Source: CBDCWQ01 sp965223435 (GTDB lineage Bacteria; Myxococcota; Kuafuiibacteriia; Kuafuiibacteriales; Kuafuiibacteriaceae). Taken from it: a stretch of DNA of 64,000 nucleotides. The notes under the pieces are model-generated. The model made no database searches. It was given only the letters and a program-made list of their open reading frames with translations, and had not been told where the DNA came from. The DNA lies in NCBI GenBank assembly GCA_965223435.1, contig CBDCWQ010000012.1:92183-156182 (forward strand), in the 5' to 3' direction. Below are positions 33,255 through 43,600 of this stretch, one piece after another (positions within the stretch are counted from its first letter, which is position 1; every line of letters starts with the position of its first letter). The position numbers and the translations under genes are program-made.

Positions 33255-33585
33255 ACGCCGGCTTTTGGCCTTACGGGGCCTGGCCGAAGTGAATTCTGCC
33301 CACCGGCGGACTCGGCTCACACCAACCAAGGGAAGTGAACTCAGGCAGGAATGCATGATACCACGTGGCGCGCCCGGTCCCGGTCCCCTTCCCGGGCGCG
33401 CGACATCGCAACGTTGGAGGCGAGGCACCATCCCTCAGCTCACCTGCGGGTATCCGGATCGTTGAACCCCGCATTCCTGCGAATCGTTGCGCCATCGGTG
33501 GCGTATCAGGGTTTCATCGAGCTCACGCCCCAAAAATCGCGCCAGAAGTTGCCAGCAACGGCGCTTCGCGGGATCTTGGCCCCTC
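33255..33585 (+). other. intergenic region upstream of asnS
   Basis: No gene is supported in these 331 bases. A perfect 10-bp GC-rich stem (GCGCGCCCGG / CCGGGCGCGC, 33368-33401, 14-base loop) has no U-run. No tRNA fold or T-box pattern was recognised. The asnS promoter is presumably here. Confidence 0.6.
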
Positions 33586-34983
33586 ATGAGCACTCCATGC
33601 GCGCGCTCAATCGTGGAAATCGGGCAAGAGCTCGAGCGTTACATCGGGCAAGAGGTCACCCTCAAGGGCTGGCTCTATCAAAAACGCTCCTCGGGAAAGA
33701 TTCACTTTCTTCAGCTGCGAGACGGCTCTCAGGTGCTTCAGTGCGTGATGGGGAAAAACGACGTCGACGAAAAGACCTTCGTCGCGGCAGGCAAGCTTTC
33801 GCAGGAATCATCGATCATCGTCCGAGGCAAGGTGTCCCAAGACCACCGCTCACCCCTTGGTTTTGAGCTCCACGCCACGGGGCTCGAGGTGGTCAGCGTC
33901 GCAAAACCCTACCCCATCAGTCCCAAGGAGCATGGGGTCGCCTTTTTGCTGGATCACCGTCACTTGTGGCTTCGCTCATCGCGCCAGCACCGCATTCTTC
34001 GGATCCGGCACACGTTGATACGGGCTATTCGAGACTACTTCGACGATCGCGGTTTTGTCTTGGTCGACGCACCCATATTCACGCCCAATGCGTGTGAGGG
34101 CACCACAAACTTGTTTGGTGTCGACTACTTCGATGACCGCGCTTATCTCACCCAATCGGGGCAACTTTACGGAGAAGCGGCGGCCATGGCCCACGGTCGT
34201 GCCTACTGTTTTGGGCCGACTTTTCGGGCAGAAAAATCCAAGACCCGAAGACACCTGACCGAGTTCTGGATGGTCGAACCTGAAGTCGCGTACCTCGACC
34301 TCGACGGCACCATGGATCTCGCAGAGGACTTTCTTTGCCACATTGTCGAACGGGTGCTGGACCGCCATGAAGAAGACCTCGTGGCGCTCGGCAGAGACGT
34401 GGGCCCTCTCAAACGTGTCAAGCCGCCCTTCCCGCGCATCACCCACCACGAGGGCGTCATGAAGATCCGGGAAGCCATCGATTCGGGCCAGGCCAATCCC
34501 CGTCCATTTGGGCAAGCTCAGAGCGACTCGGGGACCGAATCTCCAGCTCACGAAGCCGCGCTGAAACACCCGTCGTATGAACGTGATTTTGGAGCGGAGG
34601 ACGAAACCATCCTCAGCCGGCTGTTCGACCGGCCGGTCATGGTGCATCGGTATCCGGAGGCCGTCAAAGCCTTCTACATGAAACGCGACCCGCAGGCCCA
34701 AAATCTCGCGCTCTCGGTCGATGTCATTGCGCCCGAAGGCTACGGTGAAATCGTCGGCGGAGGCCAGCGCGAAGAAGACCTCGCGGCATTGGAGTCCCGG
34801 ATGGAGGCCCATCAATTGCCCAAAGACGCCTTTGGCTGGTATCTGGACCTTCGGCGCTACGGATCCGTGCCTCATAGCGGGTTTGGCCTAGGTGTAGAAC
34901 GGGCTCTGGCCTGGATCTGCGGCCTACACCACCTTCGGGAAACCATCCCTTTTCCCCGAATGCTGGAGCGCCTCACGCCCTGA
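33586..34983 (+). CDS. asnS: asparaginyl-tRNA synthetase
   Basis: A 465-residue class II aminoacyl-tRNA synthetase charging tRNA-Asn. The N-terminal OB-fold anticodon-binding domain runs from LKGWLYQKRSSGKIHFLQLR to about residue 110. The catalytic domain has motif 2 at FGPTFRAEKSKTRRHLTEFW and motif 3 at SGFGLGVERALAWI. IVGGGQREEDL is the usual AsnRS loop. Length matches the family (about 466). ATG 33586 was chosen by homology; its ribosome site is weak, and upstream open sequence is not conserved. A short Gln/Ser/Pro insertion lies at about residues 300-325. Confidence 0.95.
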   Translation: MSTPCARSIVEIGQELERYIGQEVTLKGWLYQKRSSGKIHFLQLRDGSQVLQCVMGKNDVDEKTFVAAGKLSQESSIIVRGKVSQDHRSPLGFELHATGLEVVSVAKPYPISPKEHGVAFLLDHRHLWLRSSRQHRILRIRHTLIRAIRDYFDDRGFVLVDAPIFTPNACEGTTNLFGVDYFDDRAYLTQSGQLYGEAAAMAHGRAYCFGPTFRAEKSKTRRHLTEFWMVEPEVAYLDLDGTMDLAEDFLCHIVERVLDRHEEDLVALGRDVGPLKRVKPPFPRITHHEGVMKIREAIDSGQANPRPFGQAQSDSGTESPAHEAALKHPSYERDFGAEDETILSRLFDRPVMVHRYPEAVKAFYMKRDPQAQNLALSVDVIAPEGYGEIVGGGQREEDLAALESRMEAHQLPKDAFGWYLDLRRYGSVPHSGFGLGVERALAWICGLHHLRETIPFPRMLERLTP

Positions 34984-35046
34984 CCGTGTGCTTTTTTCGA
35001 AAGGCCACTGGTGGGTCCAGTGGGTCTTTCTGCTACACTCGGAACC

Positions 35047-36819
35047 GTGGCTTCGTTCCCGCAGACATTTGGGGAATACCTACTCCTCAAATCCCTCGGC
35101 GTCGGGGGCAGCGGCGATGTGGTGTTGGCCCGCTCGCTGAAGGCAGAAGGCGAAATGCCGCGGGCCGTCATCGTGAAACGGCTGCATCGCCAACTCGCGG
35201 AAGAAGAGGAGTTCGTGCGGCGCTTTCGGCACGAGGCCGAAATCGCGGTCTCGGTGAACAGCCCCCACGTCGCCAAAGTCTATGACGCGGGCCGGGTGGA
35301 TGACACCCTCTTTATTGCCATGGAGTACATCTCGGGCTGGCCATTGGCCCGCCTGGTGAACCGGCTTCGCAAACAGAATCAACAGCTCCCCGTCTCGGCG
35401 GCGTTGGACGTGGCCCGTGACGCGCTCCGAGGCCTCTCAGCCCTCCACAACGCCCGACATCATCGGACGGGCGAGATCCTCGGCATCATCCATCGGGATG
35501 TCACCCCGCGGAACATCATGGTGGGCGAAGACGGCGTAACGCGCCTCATTGATCTCGGCCTGGGCAAGTCCACGCTACAGGACTGGAAAACAAGCACGGG
35601 TGTGGTCATGGGCACGCCCGGATACATGGCACCTGAGCAGTGCGTGGCCCGGGCCGTAGACCATCGGGTGGACCTATACACGCTGGGCATCGTGTTGTGG
35701 GAGTGCCTCGTCGGGAAAAGCTACATCAAACACGGCCCGGTCCCGGTCATGTTGCGGGCGCAAGTTGCACCAAAACCACAACCGCCGTCCGCGTTTCGAA
35801 ACGATGTACCCCAAGCGCTCGACGCTATTATTTTGCGAGCGCTCGCCCTCAAACCAAACGATCGTTTTGGATCGGCCGACGAGTTCTTGCATGCCCTAGG
35901 CGAAATCCATCCATCCGACGACGGGCAAACGGCGCTCGGAACGGTGATCGGAGACCTCTTGGTGTCCGAACTGGCCGCCCAAAAAACCGAGGTCACCCGG
36001 TTGGTGGCGGCCCACCACGAAAGCCCCAAAGGGCAGCCGGATCAGGAGAAGATCGTGATCTATGCGCAGCGCGCGTCGGGCCCTTCTCCTCGCCTTGTGG
36101 GGGACCGGTTGCCACGATCGCCGGCGCCAAGACCCGCGCCGGATTCGCGTCATCCCTCTGCTTCAGGACCACAGCCGACCCACGTCACTTCGAGCCCGAT
36201 GTCACCGAGCCTCGGACTGGGCCTGAAGATGTCGGAAGCCGTGGTCATTTTGGCGCTGGCGGTTCTGGTGGGGATAGGGGCCCTGTGGATCGGCTTTCGC
36301 TCTGGAACCGAAGTCCCGCTCGGCCCCACGGTCCAGGAAAATACGCCGACGGTCCGCCCCACCATTCGCCCCCGTGCCGACGCCCGCAAAGATTTGCGTG
36401 ACGTGCCCACCGAACCCCAAAGGCACAGGCCAGATGCGCCAAGCGGTCGGTCCAAAGAGCTCCGAAAGACGACCCCACCGACGAATGGTCCCCGAAACGG
36501 GCGAAAACCGGTGAGGCTCACCCCCATCGAATCTCCGCCTGAAACATCCGGGACCCCGGTGAAGGCCATGGATGGCGCTGAGGGCACGAAGCAAAACCCA
36601 GCGCCCCCGGCCCTGTCGGCTCGCCAACGGGTCGATGGGTTGATCAAAAGAGCCCAAAAACTGAAAGCGAGCCTGCCGCCAGGTTCGCCCAAGGGCCCCC
36701 ATCTTTTGCGCGTGATCAGCCAACTGATGATGGAGCGGAGCTCCAAAAAGATCGAAGAACGAACAAACCGGATCCTGGATTTGGAACACCGGCTAGATGC
36801 TTTGGCGTCCGCCCCCTGA
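35047..36819 (+). CDS. transmembrane Ser/Thr protein kinase (Hanks type)
   Basis: A 590-residue kinase. The N-lobe has the glycine loop LGVGGSGDVVLAR and lysine in AVIVKRLH. The catalytic loop is IIHRDVTPRN (HRD at residues 149-151), and the activation segment starts DLGLGKS with GTPGYMAPEQ. DLG replaces the usual DFG (Asp169 kept), a variant common in delta-proteobacterial kinases and compatible with activity. A Pro-rich linker, a single TM helix (EAVVILALAVLVGIGALWIGF, about 396-416) and a periplasmic Pro/Arg-rich tail with a helical end follow. GTG 35047 was chosen next to the conserved start. It converges with the lipoprotein gene 2 bases away. Confidence 0.9.
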   Translation: MASFPQTFGEYLLLKSLGVGGSGDVVLARSLKAEGEMPRAVIVKRLHRQLAEEEEFVRRFRHEAEIAVSVNSPHVAKVYDAGRVDDTLFIAMEYISGWPLARLVNRLRKQNQQLPVSAALDVARDALRGLSALHNARHHRTGEILGIIHRDVTPRNIMVGEDGVTRLIDLGLGKSTLQDWKTSTGVVMGTPGYMAPEQCVARAVDHRVDLYTLGIVLWECLVGKSYIKHGPVPVMLRAQVAPKPQPPSAFRNDVPQALDAIILRALALKPNDRFGSADEFLHALGEIHPSDDGQTALGTVIGDLLVSELAAQKTEVTRLVAAHHESPKGQPDQEKIVIYAQRASGPSPRLVGDRLPRSPAPRPAPDSRHPSASGPQPTHVTSSPMSPSLGLGLKMSEAVVILALAVLVGIGALWIGFRSGTEVPLGPTVQENTPTVRPTIRPRADARKDLRDVPTEPQRHRPDAPSGRSKELRKTTPPTNGPRNGRKPVRLTPIESPPETSGTPVKAMDGAEGTKQNPAPPALSARQRVDGLIKRAQKLKASLPPGSPKGPHLLRVISQLMMERSSKKIEERTNRILDLEHRLDALASAP

Positions 36820-36821
36820 TA

Positions 36822-38303
36822 TCAAATGCGGCGATACCAGAGGACCTGCGGCCCGCGGCTGCCCCGAACGATGATGGCGTAAACATCGTCCCCGATCACC
36901 ACAAGCCGGTGGTCACCCGAAGTCACGGACATCCCCGGCTCAACCCGGGGACACAGTTCCCGGGCCGGCACAAACTCTTCCATCATCCCGGCCGCATCGA
37001 GTGCAAGGAAACCGGACCGGAAGGGCGCCAAAGCATGGATCGGAGCACCAGAGGATGACCGCGCACGCAAGGTCCGCCACCCTCGGCTTCGACCAAGATG
37101 CAGGCCTCCCACGGTATCACCAACGACCGTACCGAGCGCAGCTCCATGGGCCACTGCGGTCAGTCCCGATCCCTCGAGGCCCGAAATGGGCTCCAGGGTC
37201 CGTTCGCCATCTTTCCAACGGAGCACCGTGTCCCGCTGGTCCCAGACGCTGACGACTTCACGGGAATTGACGTAGGCGATGCCCGCCTGGTTAATGACTC
37301 TGCCACCGGACAAAGAATCGATCGCGGCCCAGCCGTCCGTCGGATCGAAGCGCTCAAGTGAACCGTTATCAGCAAGCCCGAAGAGCGCCTCGGTAGGCCC
37401 TTTTTGGGGGCCCACCAGATGAATAAGTTCGTCCTTCAAAGACAACAGGCGGGCGAGGTCCACAAGCTCGAGGGTCGCGCACGGAAGCACCTCGGAGCCG
37501 CAGCCCGCCGGATTCAGTAACCCGCGCCACGTTCCCCCGTTTTCGTCGCCGATCCACAGAGGACCATCGGGATCGGCGAAGGCAGAAAACATGAGCGGCG
37601 CGGCCTGTCCCGCCATCTGAGCCGCCTCGATGGAAACGAAGCGCTCTTGGTCGATATGGAAGACCCGCTGACTGCCTGCGGTGTTCAGATTCTCGCCGTT
37701 CCAGGCGCTCACCACAAAGCCCTGACCGGGCGCCGCAACCGCAAAATGTGCCCTGTGACGGCTGGACAAACCCAGGTCCAAAACCTGAGCCATCCATTGG
37801 GAACAACGTTCTACGGCCGGGATCGGGAAATTGGGCAACGCATCCGGAGTCACCGAGGTTGCGGACCACGCGGGGTCCGCGTGGGTCCGGCGGTGGATCG
37901 CAACCGGGTCGGGAAGGGGCCGCTGGGCGACACCCGCTCCTGCGGGAGAGAGCTTTCCCGGCAACACCGAAAGATCGACCAGATCCACCGGATACCCCAA
38001 CAGCCTCACCTCGTAGGCGACAGAGACATCCACGGAAGAAAGTACGGGCTCCATGCTGCCGTCGGGCTCGATGGCCCGGGCATGGACCTCTAGAAGGGGC
38101 TGGCCCGATGCACCTTCGGTGCCCTCGACGACCACGATGGCCGAAGAAAAATCAAAGCCCGGCGGGAGCTCCAAACGCAGCGCACCCGGGTCTTCGGGGG
38201 CCTCCTCACCACAGGCCCCAAGCCCCCAAATGGACGCGCACCACAGCGCACCGCACCACACGGCCCACAGCCGCGCCTCAAGGAAAGATCCCACGGTCTG
38301 CAC
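36822..38303 (-). CDS. hypothetical lipoprotein, propeller-like
   Basis: A 493-residue exported protein. The signal peptide ends in a lipobox (CASIWGLGAC), so it is probably outer-membrane or periplasm anchored. The mature part has repeated short strand patterns (GFVVSAWNGENL, PLWIGDENGGTW, EALFGLADNGSLERF, TLRWKDGE-like) that suggest a beta-propeller, but no named family is recognised. The stop lies only 2 bases from the convergent kinase gene's stop, leaving no room for a separate terminator. Confidence 0.6.
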   Translation of the reverse strand: MQTVGSFLEARLWAVWCGALWCASIWGLGACGEEAPEDPGALRLELPPGFDFSSAIVVVEGTEGASGQPLLEVHARAIEPDGSMEPVLSSVDVSVAYEVRLLGYPVDLVDLSVLPGKLSPAGAGVAQRPLPDPVAIHRRTHADPAWSATSVTPDALPNFPIPAVERCSQWMAQVLDLGLSSRHRAHFAVAAPGQGFVVSAWNGENLNTAGSQRVFHIDQERFVSIEAAQMAGQAAPLMFSAFADPDGPLWIGDENGGTWRGLLNPAGCGSEVLPCATLELVDLARLLSLKDELIHLVGPQKGPTEALFGLADNGSLERFDPTDGWAAIDSLSGGRVINQAGIAYVNSREVVSVWDQRDTVLRWKDGERTLEPISGLEGSGLTAVAHGAALGTVVGDTVGGLHLGRSRGWRTLRARSSSGAPIHALAPFRSGFLALDAAGMMEEFVPARELCPRVEPGMSVTSGDHRLVVIGDDVYAIIVRGSRGPQVLWYRRI

Positions 38304-38467
38304 GTTCCGCCCAGCCTCGGGTTCCAGTCAACCCTAGCGGAGCCGTCCCGGCCCAACTTCTGGTGTGAAAGGGAATCACACGAAACGTCAGTTCGAGGCC
38401 CGAATACACGGGCCTTGCGTTTGGGACTTGCAAGCGCCCTGCCTCGATAGTAGGCGAAAGTGTTCGC

Positions 38468-39409
38468 GTGAAGGGATCTCACCTGGATGTTTACGGCCCC
38501 CAAACGCATGGGGCACCTCTCGTGTGGGCGACGGCTCTCGTGGCCTTGCTCGGACTTTGCACATCAGGTCACGCCTGGGCCGACGAACGAAGCCCGTTTG
38601 TGGTCGTGGCCAAAAACAAACGTGCCCTCGCCATTCTTCCGGCAGTCATCGACGGCCCCCACGGCGCCATGGAGGCGAGCGCGGCCTACGAGGCGCTCGC
38701 GCGAAGCGCGGAATTTGTGCCTGAAATTCGCGTGGTTCCCTATCACCGCCTCGTCCTCGACGGACAAAACACCGTCTCCCGCCGGATCGGAGACTGCGGT
38801 TCGGACCTGACCTGCGTCAGCCAGGCCCTCGAAGATGCCGATATCCCGCTGCTCTTGCGTGCCATTGTCAATTTTGCCCTAAAACCCCCGCTGGTGAGCC
38901 TCAACCTCATCGACAGTGCTTCCGGCCGACTTCTCGCAGAGGCGATTGCCGAACTCCAAACCGAGCAGACGCTCCCGAGCCTGCTCAAGACCAGCGCGTA
39001 CCGACTCTTCGCCGATGGAGGCCTCAGCGTGGTGGGACGGCTGCGGGTCACGACCTCACCCGAGGGCGTTCAGGTCCGTATTGGGGGCAAAGCCCTTCCG
39101 CCCCGCCCTATCCAGCGCGCGGTCTCTATGCGACCCGGAACCTACGAGGTGATCGGCGAGCATGATGGCTACACCGCGGCCAAACGCACCATCCACATCG
39201 AGCCGGGGGCTCCGAGCGAGCTTCACCTGAGCTTGAGCGAGACCCAGAGCTTTATGGGCTCGGCGTGGTTTTGGGGTTTGGTCGGCGCCGCTGCACTCGG
39301 TACGACGGCCCTGGTGGTGGTTGCCAGCCAAGGTGGGGGAGACCAGCCCGATGGCCCCCGATGCCTGTGTATCGCGGCCCCAGGCTCGGTGTGTGGGCCC
39401 TGCCCCTAA
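38468..39409 (+). CDS. PEGA-domain exported protein
   Basis: A 313-residue protein. After a signal peptide (PLVWATALVALLGLCTSGHAWA) comes a TolB-N-like alpha/beta region (LAILPAVIDGPHGAMEASAA). A PEGA domain follows (VVGRLRVTTSPEGVQVRIGG to PGAPSELHLSL), then a C-terminal TM helix (AWFWGLVGAAALGTTALVVV) and a short Cys-rich tail (CLCIAAPGSVCGPC). PEGA domains are common in delta-proteobacterial envelope proteins. The GTG 38468 start is tentative. No operon partner is evident. Confidence 0.72.
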   Translation: MKGSHLDVYGPQTHGAPLVWATALVALLGLCTSGHAWADERSPFVVVAKNKRALAILPAVIDGPHGAMEASAAYEALARSAEFVPEIRVVPYHRLVLDGQNTVSRRIGDCGSDLTCVSQALEDADIPLLLRAIVNFALKPPLVSLNLIDSASGRLLAEAIAELQTEQTLPSLLKTSAYRLFADGGLSVVGRLRVTTSPEGVQVRIGGKALPPRPIQRAVSMRPGTYEVIGEHDGYTAAKRTIHIEPGAPSELHLSLSETQSFMGSAWFWGLVGAAALGTTALVVVASQGGGDQPDGPRCLCIAAPGSVCGPCP

Positions 39410-39440
39410 CGTCGGGTGTCACGAACGGGGGAGCGAACGC

Positions 39441-40184
39441 TCAAAGCAAAGGTTCCAGGCCCTCGAGCCATCGGCAGCGAACACGCCAGCCCGGGAAGCG
39501 ACCACAGTGAAGCGCGACAGCGCCCACGTGACGGGACGTCGGTCGAATTTGCAAGAGGCGCCACCCGGCCGCGTCATCGCTAAGACCAGAATGAAAAGCG
39601 ATGTCCACCGGATTGCGGTCTGGGCATACTGTGAATTGCCTCCAGGGCAGAGAAAGCCCGATTCCTTTGGCTTTGGCATAGGCCTCTTTGAGCGTCCACA
39701 CTTCAAAGAACCGAGCGATCTTTCGCGGCGGGTCGACACGACGGAGCGCGGCCAACTCGTCCGATGAAAAAGCGTAATCCGCAATATCTTGCCAATTGAC
39801 CCGAACGCGCTCCACGCACTCGACGTCTACACCCACGGCTTTTTCTCGCGCCACCAGAACCGCGACAGCGCCTTCGGTGTGAGAGATGCTGAAGCCCAGC
39901 GATGAATCGGGAACAAAAGGGCGTCCATACGCATTGCGCCCAAAGCGCCAGGCCTGAGGCCGGCGGTCCTCGTAGCGGGACAGAACGAGCCGCACCAGGG
40001 CCCGCGTCGTGAGATCTTGGCGCTGGAGCTTTGCGCCCCGCAAAGCGCGATTTTTGCAACGCTCCTCATCGCTCAAGAGCGGCTCAAAGCTCACCAGTGC
40101 CTCATCAGACATCTCGTCGGGATCCACAAGCCAAAGATGCGCGCCCCCGGGCGCGAGGGCTTCGAGCCGCCGCAACCGCACCAC
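39441..40184 (-). CDS. 4'-phosphopantetheinyl transferase, Sfp type
   Basis: A 247-residue Sfp-family enzyme that transfers the phosphopantetheine arm from CoA to the active serine of carrier proteins. The fold motifs are complete: FSISHTEGAVAVLVA, the Mg-binding GVDVE, and FFEVWTLKEAYAKAKGIGLS (WxxKEA). Its position, divergent from the NRPS/PKS operon, and its broad-substrate type suggest it activates all five carrier domains there. The GTG 40184 start is likely (next codon also GTG); the ribosome site is weak. It is the only PPTase in the window. Confidence 0.92.
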   Translation of the reverse strand: MVRLRRLEALAPGGAHLWLVDPDEMSDEALVSFEPLLSDEERCKNRALRGAKLQRQDLTTRALVRLVLSRYEDRRPQAWRFGRNAYGRPFVPDSSLGFSISHTEGAVAVLVAREKAVGVDVECVERVRVNWQDIADYAFSSDELAALRRVDPPRKIARFFEVWTLKEAYAKAKGIGLSLPWRQFTVCPDRNPVDIAFHSGLSDDAAGWRLLQIRPTSRHVGAVALHCGRFPGWRVRCRWLEGLEPLL

Positions 40185-40649
40185 CTGAACCCAACCTCCG
40201 GCCCGGGGTCAAGCGCTCCGGGGTCAAACACGCCGCCATGGGGCCGGAGGCGCGGTCAGGGGCACGCCCCAACCCACCCACACGGGTCAGGCTCCCGGCC
40301 AAGTGCTCCGGGTTGGCCTCGTCGTGCGAAGGGCACACCAGACCGGCGGCGCCAGGTTTGTCGGCCGAACCCCAGGCGCATCGTCCAATCGACAAACGCC
40401 GCGACAAAAAGACCACGTTCTGGGGTCAACCGAATGACGGCCCGGACCCGCGCCCCGGCCCCGTAAGCCCGGCTTCAGGGTCCCGCACGGGGTCTCACCC
40501 GATCTGCTGCCCAGGAGGGGAGAAACCTTTCATCAAGACCGGTGACATTAGATCCCCAACACTCGGATCAAGCTGGTTGTCACACAACCGCCTTTTGCGC
40601 ACATGTTGACTGGGCGCTTTTGGTGCGGACCGAAGCCGAGGTTGATGCT
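40185..40649 (+). promoter_or_regulatory. divergent intergenic region before the NRPS operon
   Basis: This 465-base region should hold promoters for both directions. The inverted repeat GGTTGT-CAC-ACAACC at 40575-40589 is a candidate operator. A TTGACT element at about 40606 lacks a clear -10 partner. GGGGTCAA occurs several times. The NRPS frame is open from 40542, but the GTG at 40650 has GAGG upstream and starts the conserved fold. Confidence 0.4.
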
Positions 40650-43600
40650 GTGAACAAATACCCGTTGTCTCCCCTTCAGCAGGGCATGCTGTTCCATACC
40701 CTGTCGGAACCCCAGTCCGGCGTAGATATCGAACAGATTCTGTGCACGCTCCCCGATCCGTTCCGGCCCACGGCACTGAGCGAAGCATGGCGACGGGTCA
40801 CCGAGCGACACGAGATTCTCCGCACGCGTTTTCAGTGGGCGGACCGCGAGATTCCGGAACAAGCCGTTGAACCCCACGCAACGCTCCCCATCACCGTCCA
40901 CGACTGGCGACACTTGGACCAAAGCACCCAGGAAACACGCCGGCGCGCACTCCTTGAGCAAGACCGTTTCACGGACTTCGACATGGACCGCGCCCCTTTG
41001 ATGCGGCTGGCCGTCCTGCGTCTCAACGAGAACAAGCACCAGTGGCTATGGACCTTCCACCACGCCCTGCTCGATGGGCGGTCTTTCCCCATTGTGCTCA
41101 AGGAAGTCTTTGCCTTTTACGACGCTCACCAAGAACCCACCTCGCCGGTGCTTGCCAGGCCCAGACCTTATCGCGACTTCATCACTTGGCTTACCGGCCG
41201 AGACGCCGAACACGATCGCGCTTACTGGACCCGCACCTTAAAAGGATTCCGCGCTCCGACCCCCCTCAGAACTCCCACTCCACCCCCTGACGCGCCCAAA
41301 AAACGCGGGACGAATTTGGTCTCGACGCGCCTACCCAACACCGAATGCGAGACGCTGGAGCACTTCGCAGCCGCACATGACCTCACGCTCAACACCCTGA
41401 TCCAGGGGGCCTGGGCGCTGTTGCTCTATCACTACAGTGGCGAATCGGACGTGGTCTTTGGCGCCACCCGTGCCTGTCGCCATACGGGACTTGAAGGCAG
41501 CCAAGACATGGTGGGTTTGTTTATCAATACCCTACCCGTACGCCTGTCCATCGCGCCCGAAGAACCGTTGCTTGCATGGCTCAAGCGCCTTCGTGCGCAA
41601 CACGTCGCCCTTCGCGCCCACGAGCACGCCTCCTTGGCAGACGTGCAGCGCCTCAGCGATCTGCCGCCCGGCACACCCCTATTCGACACCCTGGTGGTGT
41701 TCGAAAAGTATCTTCTCCAAACGCTGCTTCGCACCCAAGGAGGTCCTTGGACGGATCGCGCGTTTGTGTACCGGGGCCAAACCAACTTTCCCCTCACCCT
41801 GGTCGCAACCCGCGACGACGGACTCCTTTTGAACCTGGAGTACAAACCAGAGCGTTTTGGTCGCACCACCATAGAACGCCTGGGCCAACACCTGAGCACC
41901 CTGCTCCGCGCCATGCCCTCCTCCGCCCGCACCCCACTGGCGGCCGTTCCCTATATGCCCCACCAGGAGCGGCGCCAACTGGTCGTAGGCTGGAACCCCC
42001 CTTTTGAAACACCCGCGATGGAAGAGACGCTCCATCGGCGTTTTGAGCGACAGGTCGACAAACATCCGGAAGCGATGGCGCTCAGTTTCGAAGATCACCA
42101 TCTGAGCTACGCCGAACTGAATCGTCGGGCAAATCGCCTTGCCCACCGCTTGCGCGCGCTGCGCGTTCCCATCGGACCCGACAGCCTCGTAGGCTTGTGC
42201 GTCGAACGGTCCTTGGACACGGTGGTAGGCATCTTGGGAATTCTGAAGGCGGGCGCGGCCTATCTGCCCCTGGATCCCGACTACCCCGAAGAACGCCTTG
42301 CTTTCACGCTTTCAGACGCCCACGCCGAGGTCGTCGTGACCCAAAAGCGGGTTGTCCACAAACTGCCCCAAGAATCTGCCCACGTGGTTCTCATCGACGA
42401 AGCGTCCCGCGAATTTCCGGACCACAACCTCGATGCGGGCGCAACCTCTGACCACCTCGCTTACGTGATCTACACGTCGGGATCGACGGGGCGACCCAAG
42501 GGGGTTTTGATCGCCCACGAGCAGGTCCTGAGGCTCTTTGATGCCACCGAGTCCTGGTTTGGTTTTGGCAAAGACGACGTCTGGACCCTCTTTCACTCCT
42601 TTGCTTTCGATTTCTCCGTTTGGGAGATTTGGGGGGCCCTTTTGTACGGGGGACGGGTGGTGGTGGTCCCCTATTGGGTAAGCCGCTCTCCCGACGCGTT
42701 CTACACGCTCTTGCACAAAGAACGCGTGACCTCGCTGAGTCAGACGCCCTCGGCCTTTAAACAACTGATCGCTGTAGACGCAACCAAACACCAAACGCAC
42801 CCGCTTTCGCTTCGAACCGTCGTGTTTGGGGGTGAGGCGTTGGAGCTTCAAAGCCTTGCCCCGTGGTTCGAACGACACGGCGACGCCCAGCCTAAGCTGG
42901 TCAACATGTACGGCATCACCGAAACAACCGTGCATGTCACCTACCGCGCGCTCCAAAAAGACGACCTCAAAGACCAACCCGGCAGTCTCATTGGAAGACC
43001 TATTCCGGACCTCTCGGTATATGTGCTCAACCCTTTTATGCAGCCCGTTCCGGTCGGCGTACCAGGAGAACTGTTTGTGGGCGGTGCGGGACTGGCACGG
43101 GGCTACCTCGGTCGCCCGCGTCTGACCGAAGAGCGTTTTGTCTCCAACCCATTCAGCGACCGCCCGGGGAGCAGACTGTACAAGACCGGCGACCTTGCCC
43201 GCTTCTTGCCAAACGGAGAACTCGAGTACCTCGGCCGCACCGACCACCAGGTCAAAATCAGGGGTTTCCGAATCGAGCTTGGTGAGATTGAAGCGTTGTT
43301 GAACGGCTTTCCCAAAATCCGGGAGGCCCTCGTCCTGGCGCGGGAAGATGCCCCGGGTGACAAACGCCTGGTTGCGTACTTCACGTACGACAAAGACGCC
43401 CCCGGTTCGGATGACCTGCGGGCGTATCTTAACAAAGCCTTGCCGAGCCACATGATTCCCGCAGCCTTTGTCGCGCTTGACGCATTTCCCCTGACCTCAA
43501 ACAAGAAAAAAGATCGCCGGGCACTGCCCCCGCCCGCCAAAGTGGCCCCCGGACACGCGGAAGATTTTGTACCGCCGCAAACCGAAAAGGAACGCATTCT

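Noticed and set aside
33255..33585. tRNA gene before asnS
   Set aside because: No cloverleaf or TTCGA arm could be folded by eye.
40105..40640. Open frames across the sfp-NRPS gap
   Set aside because: They are Arg/Pro-rich without ribosome sites and probably arise from GC content.
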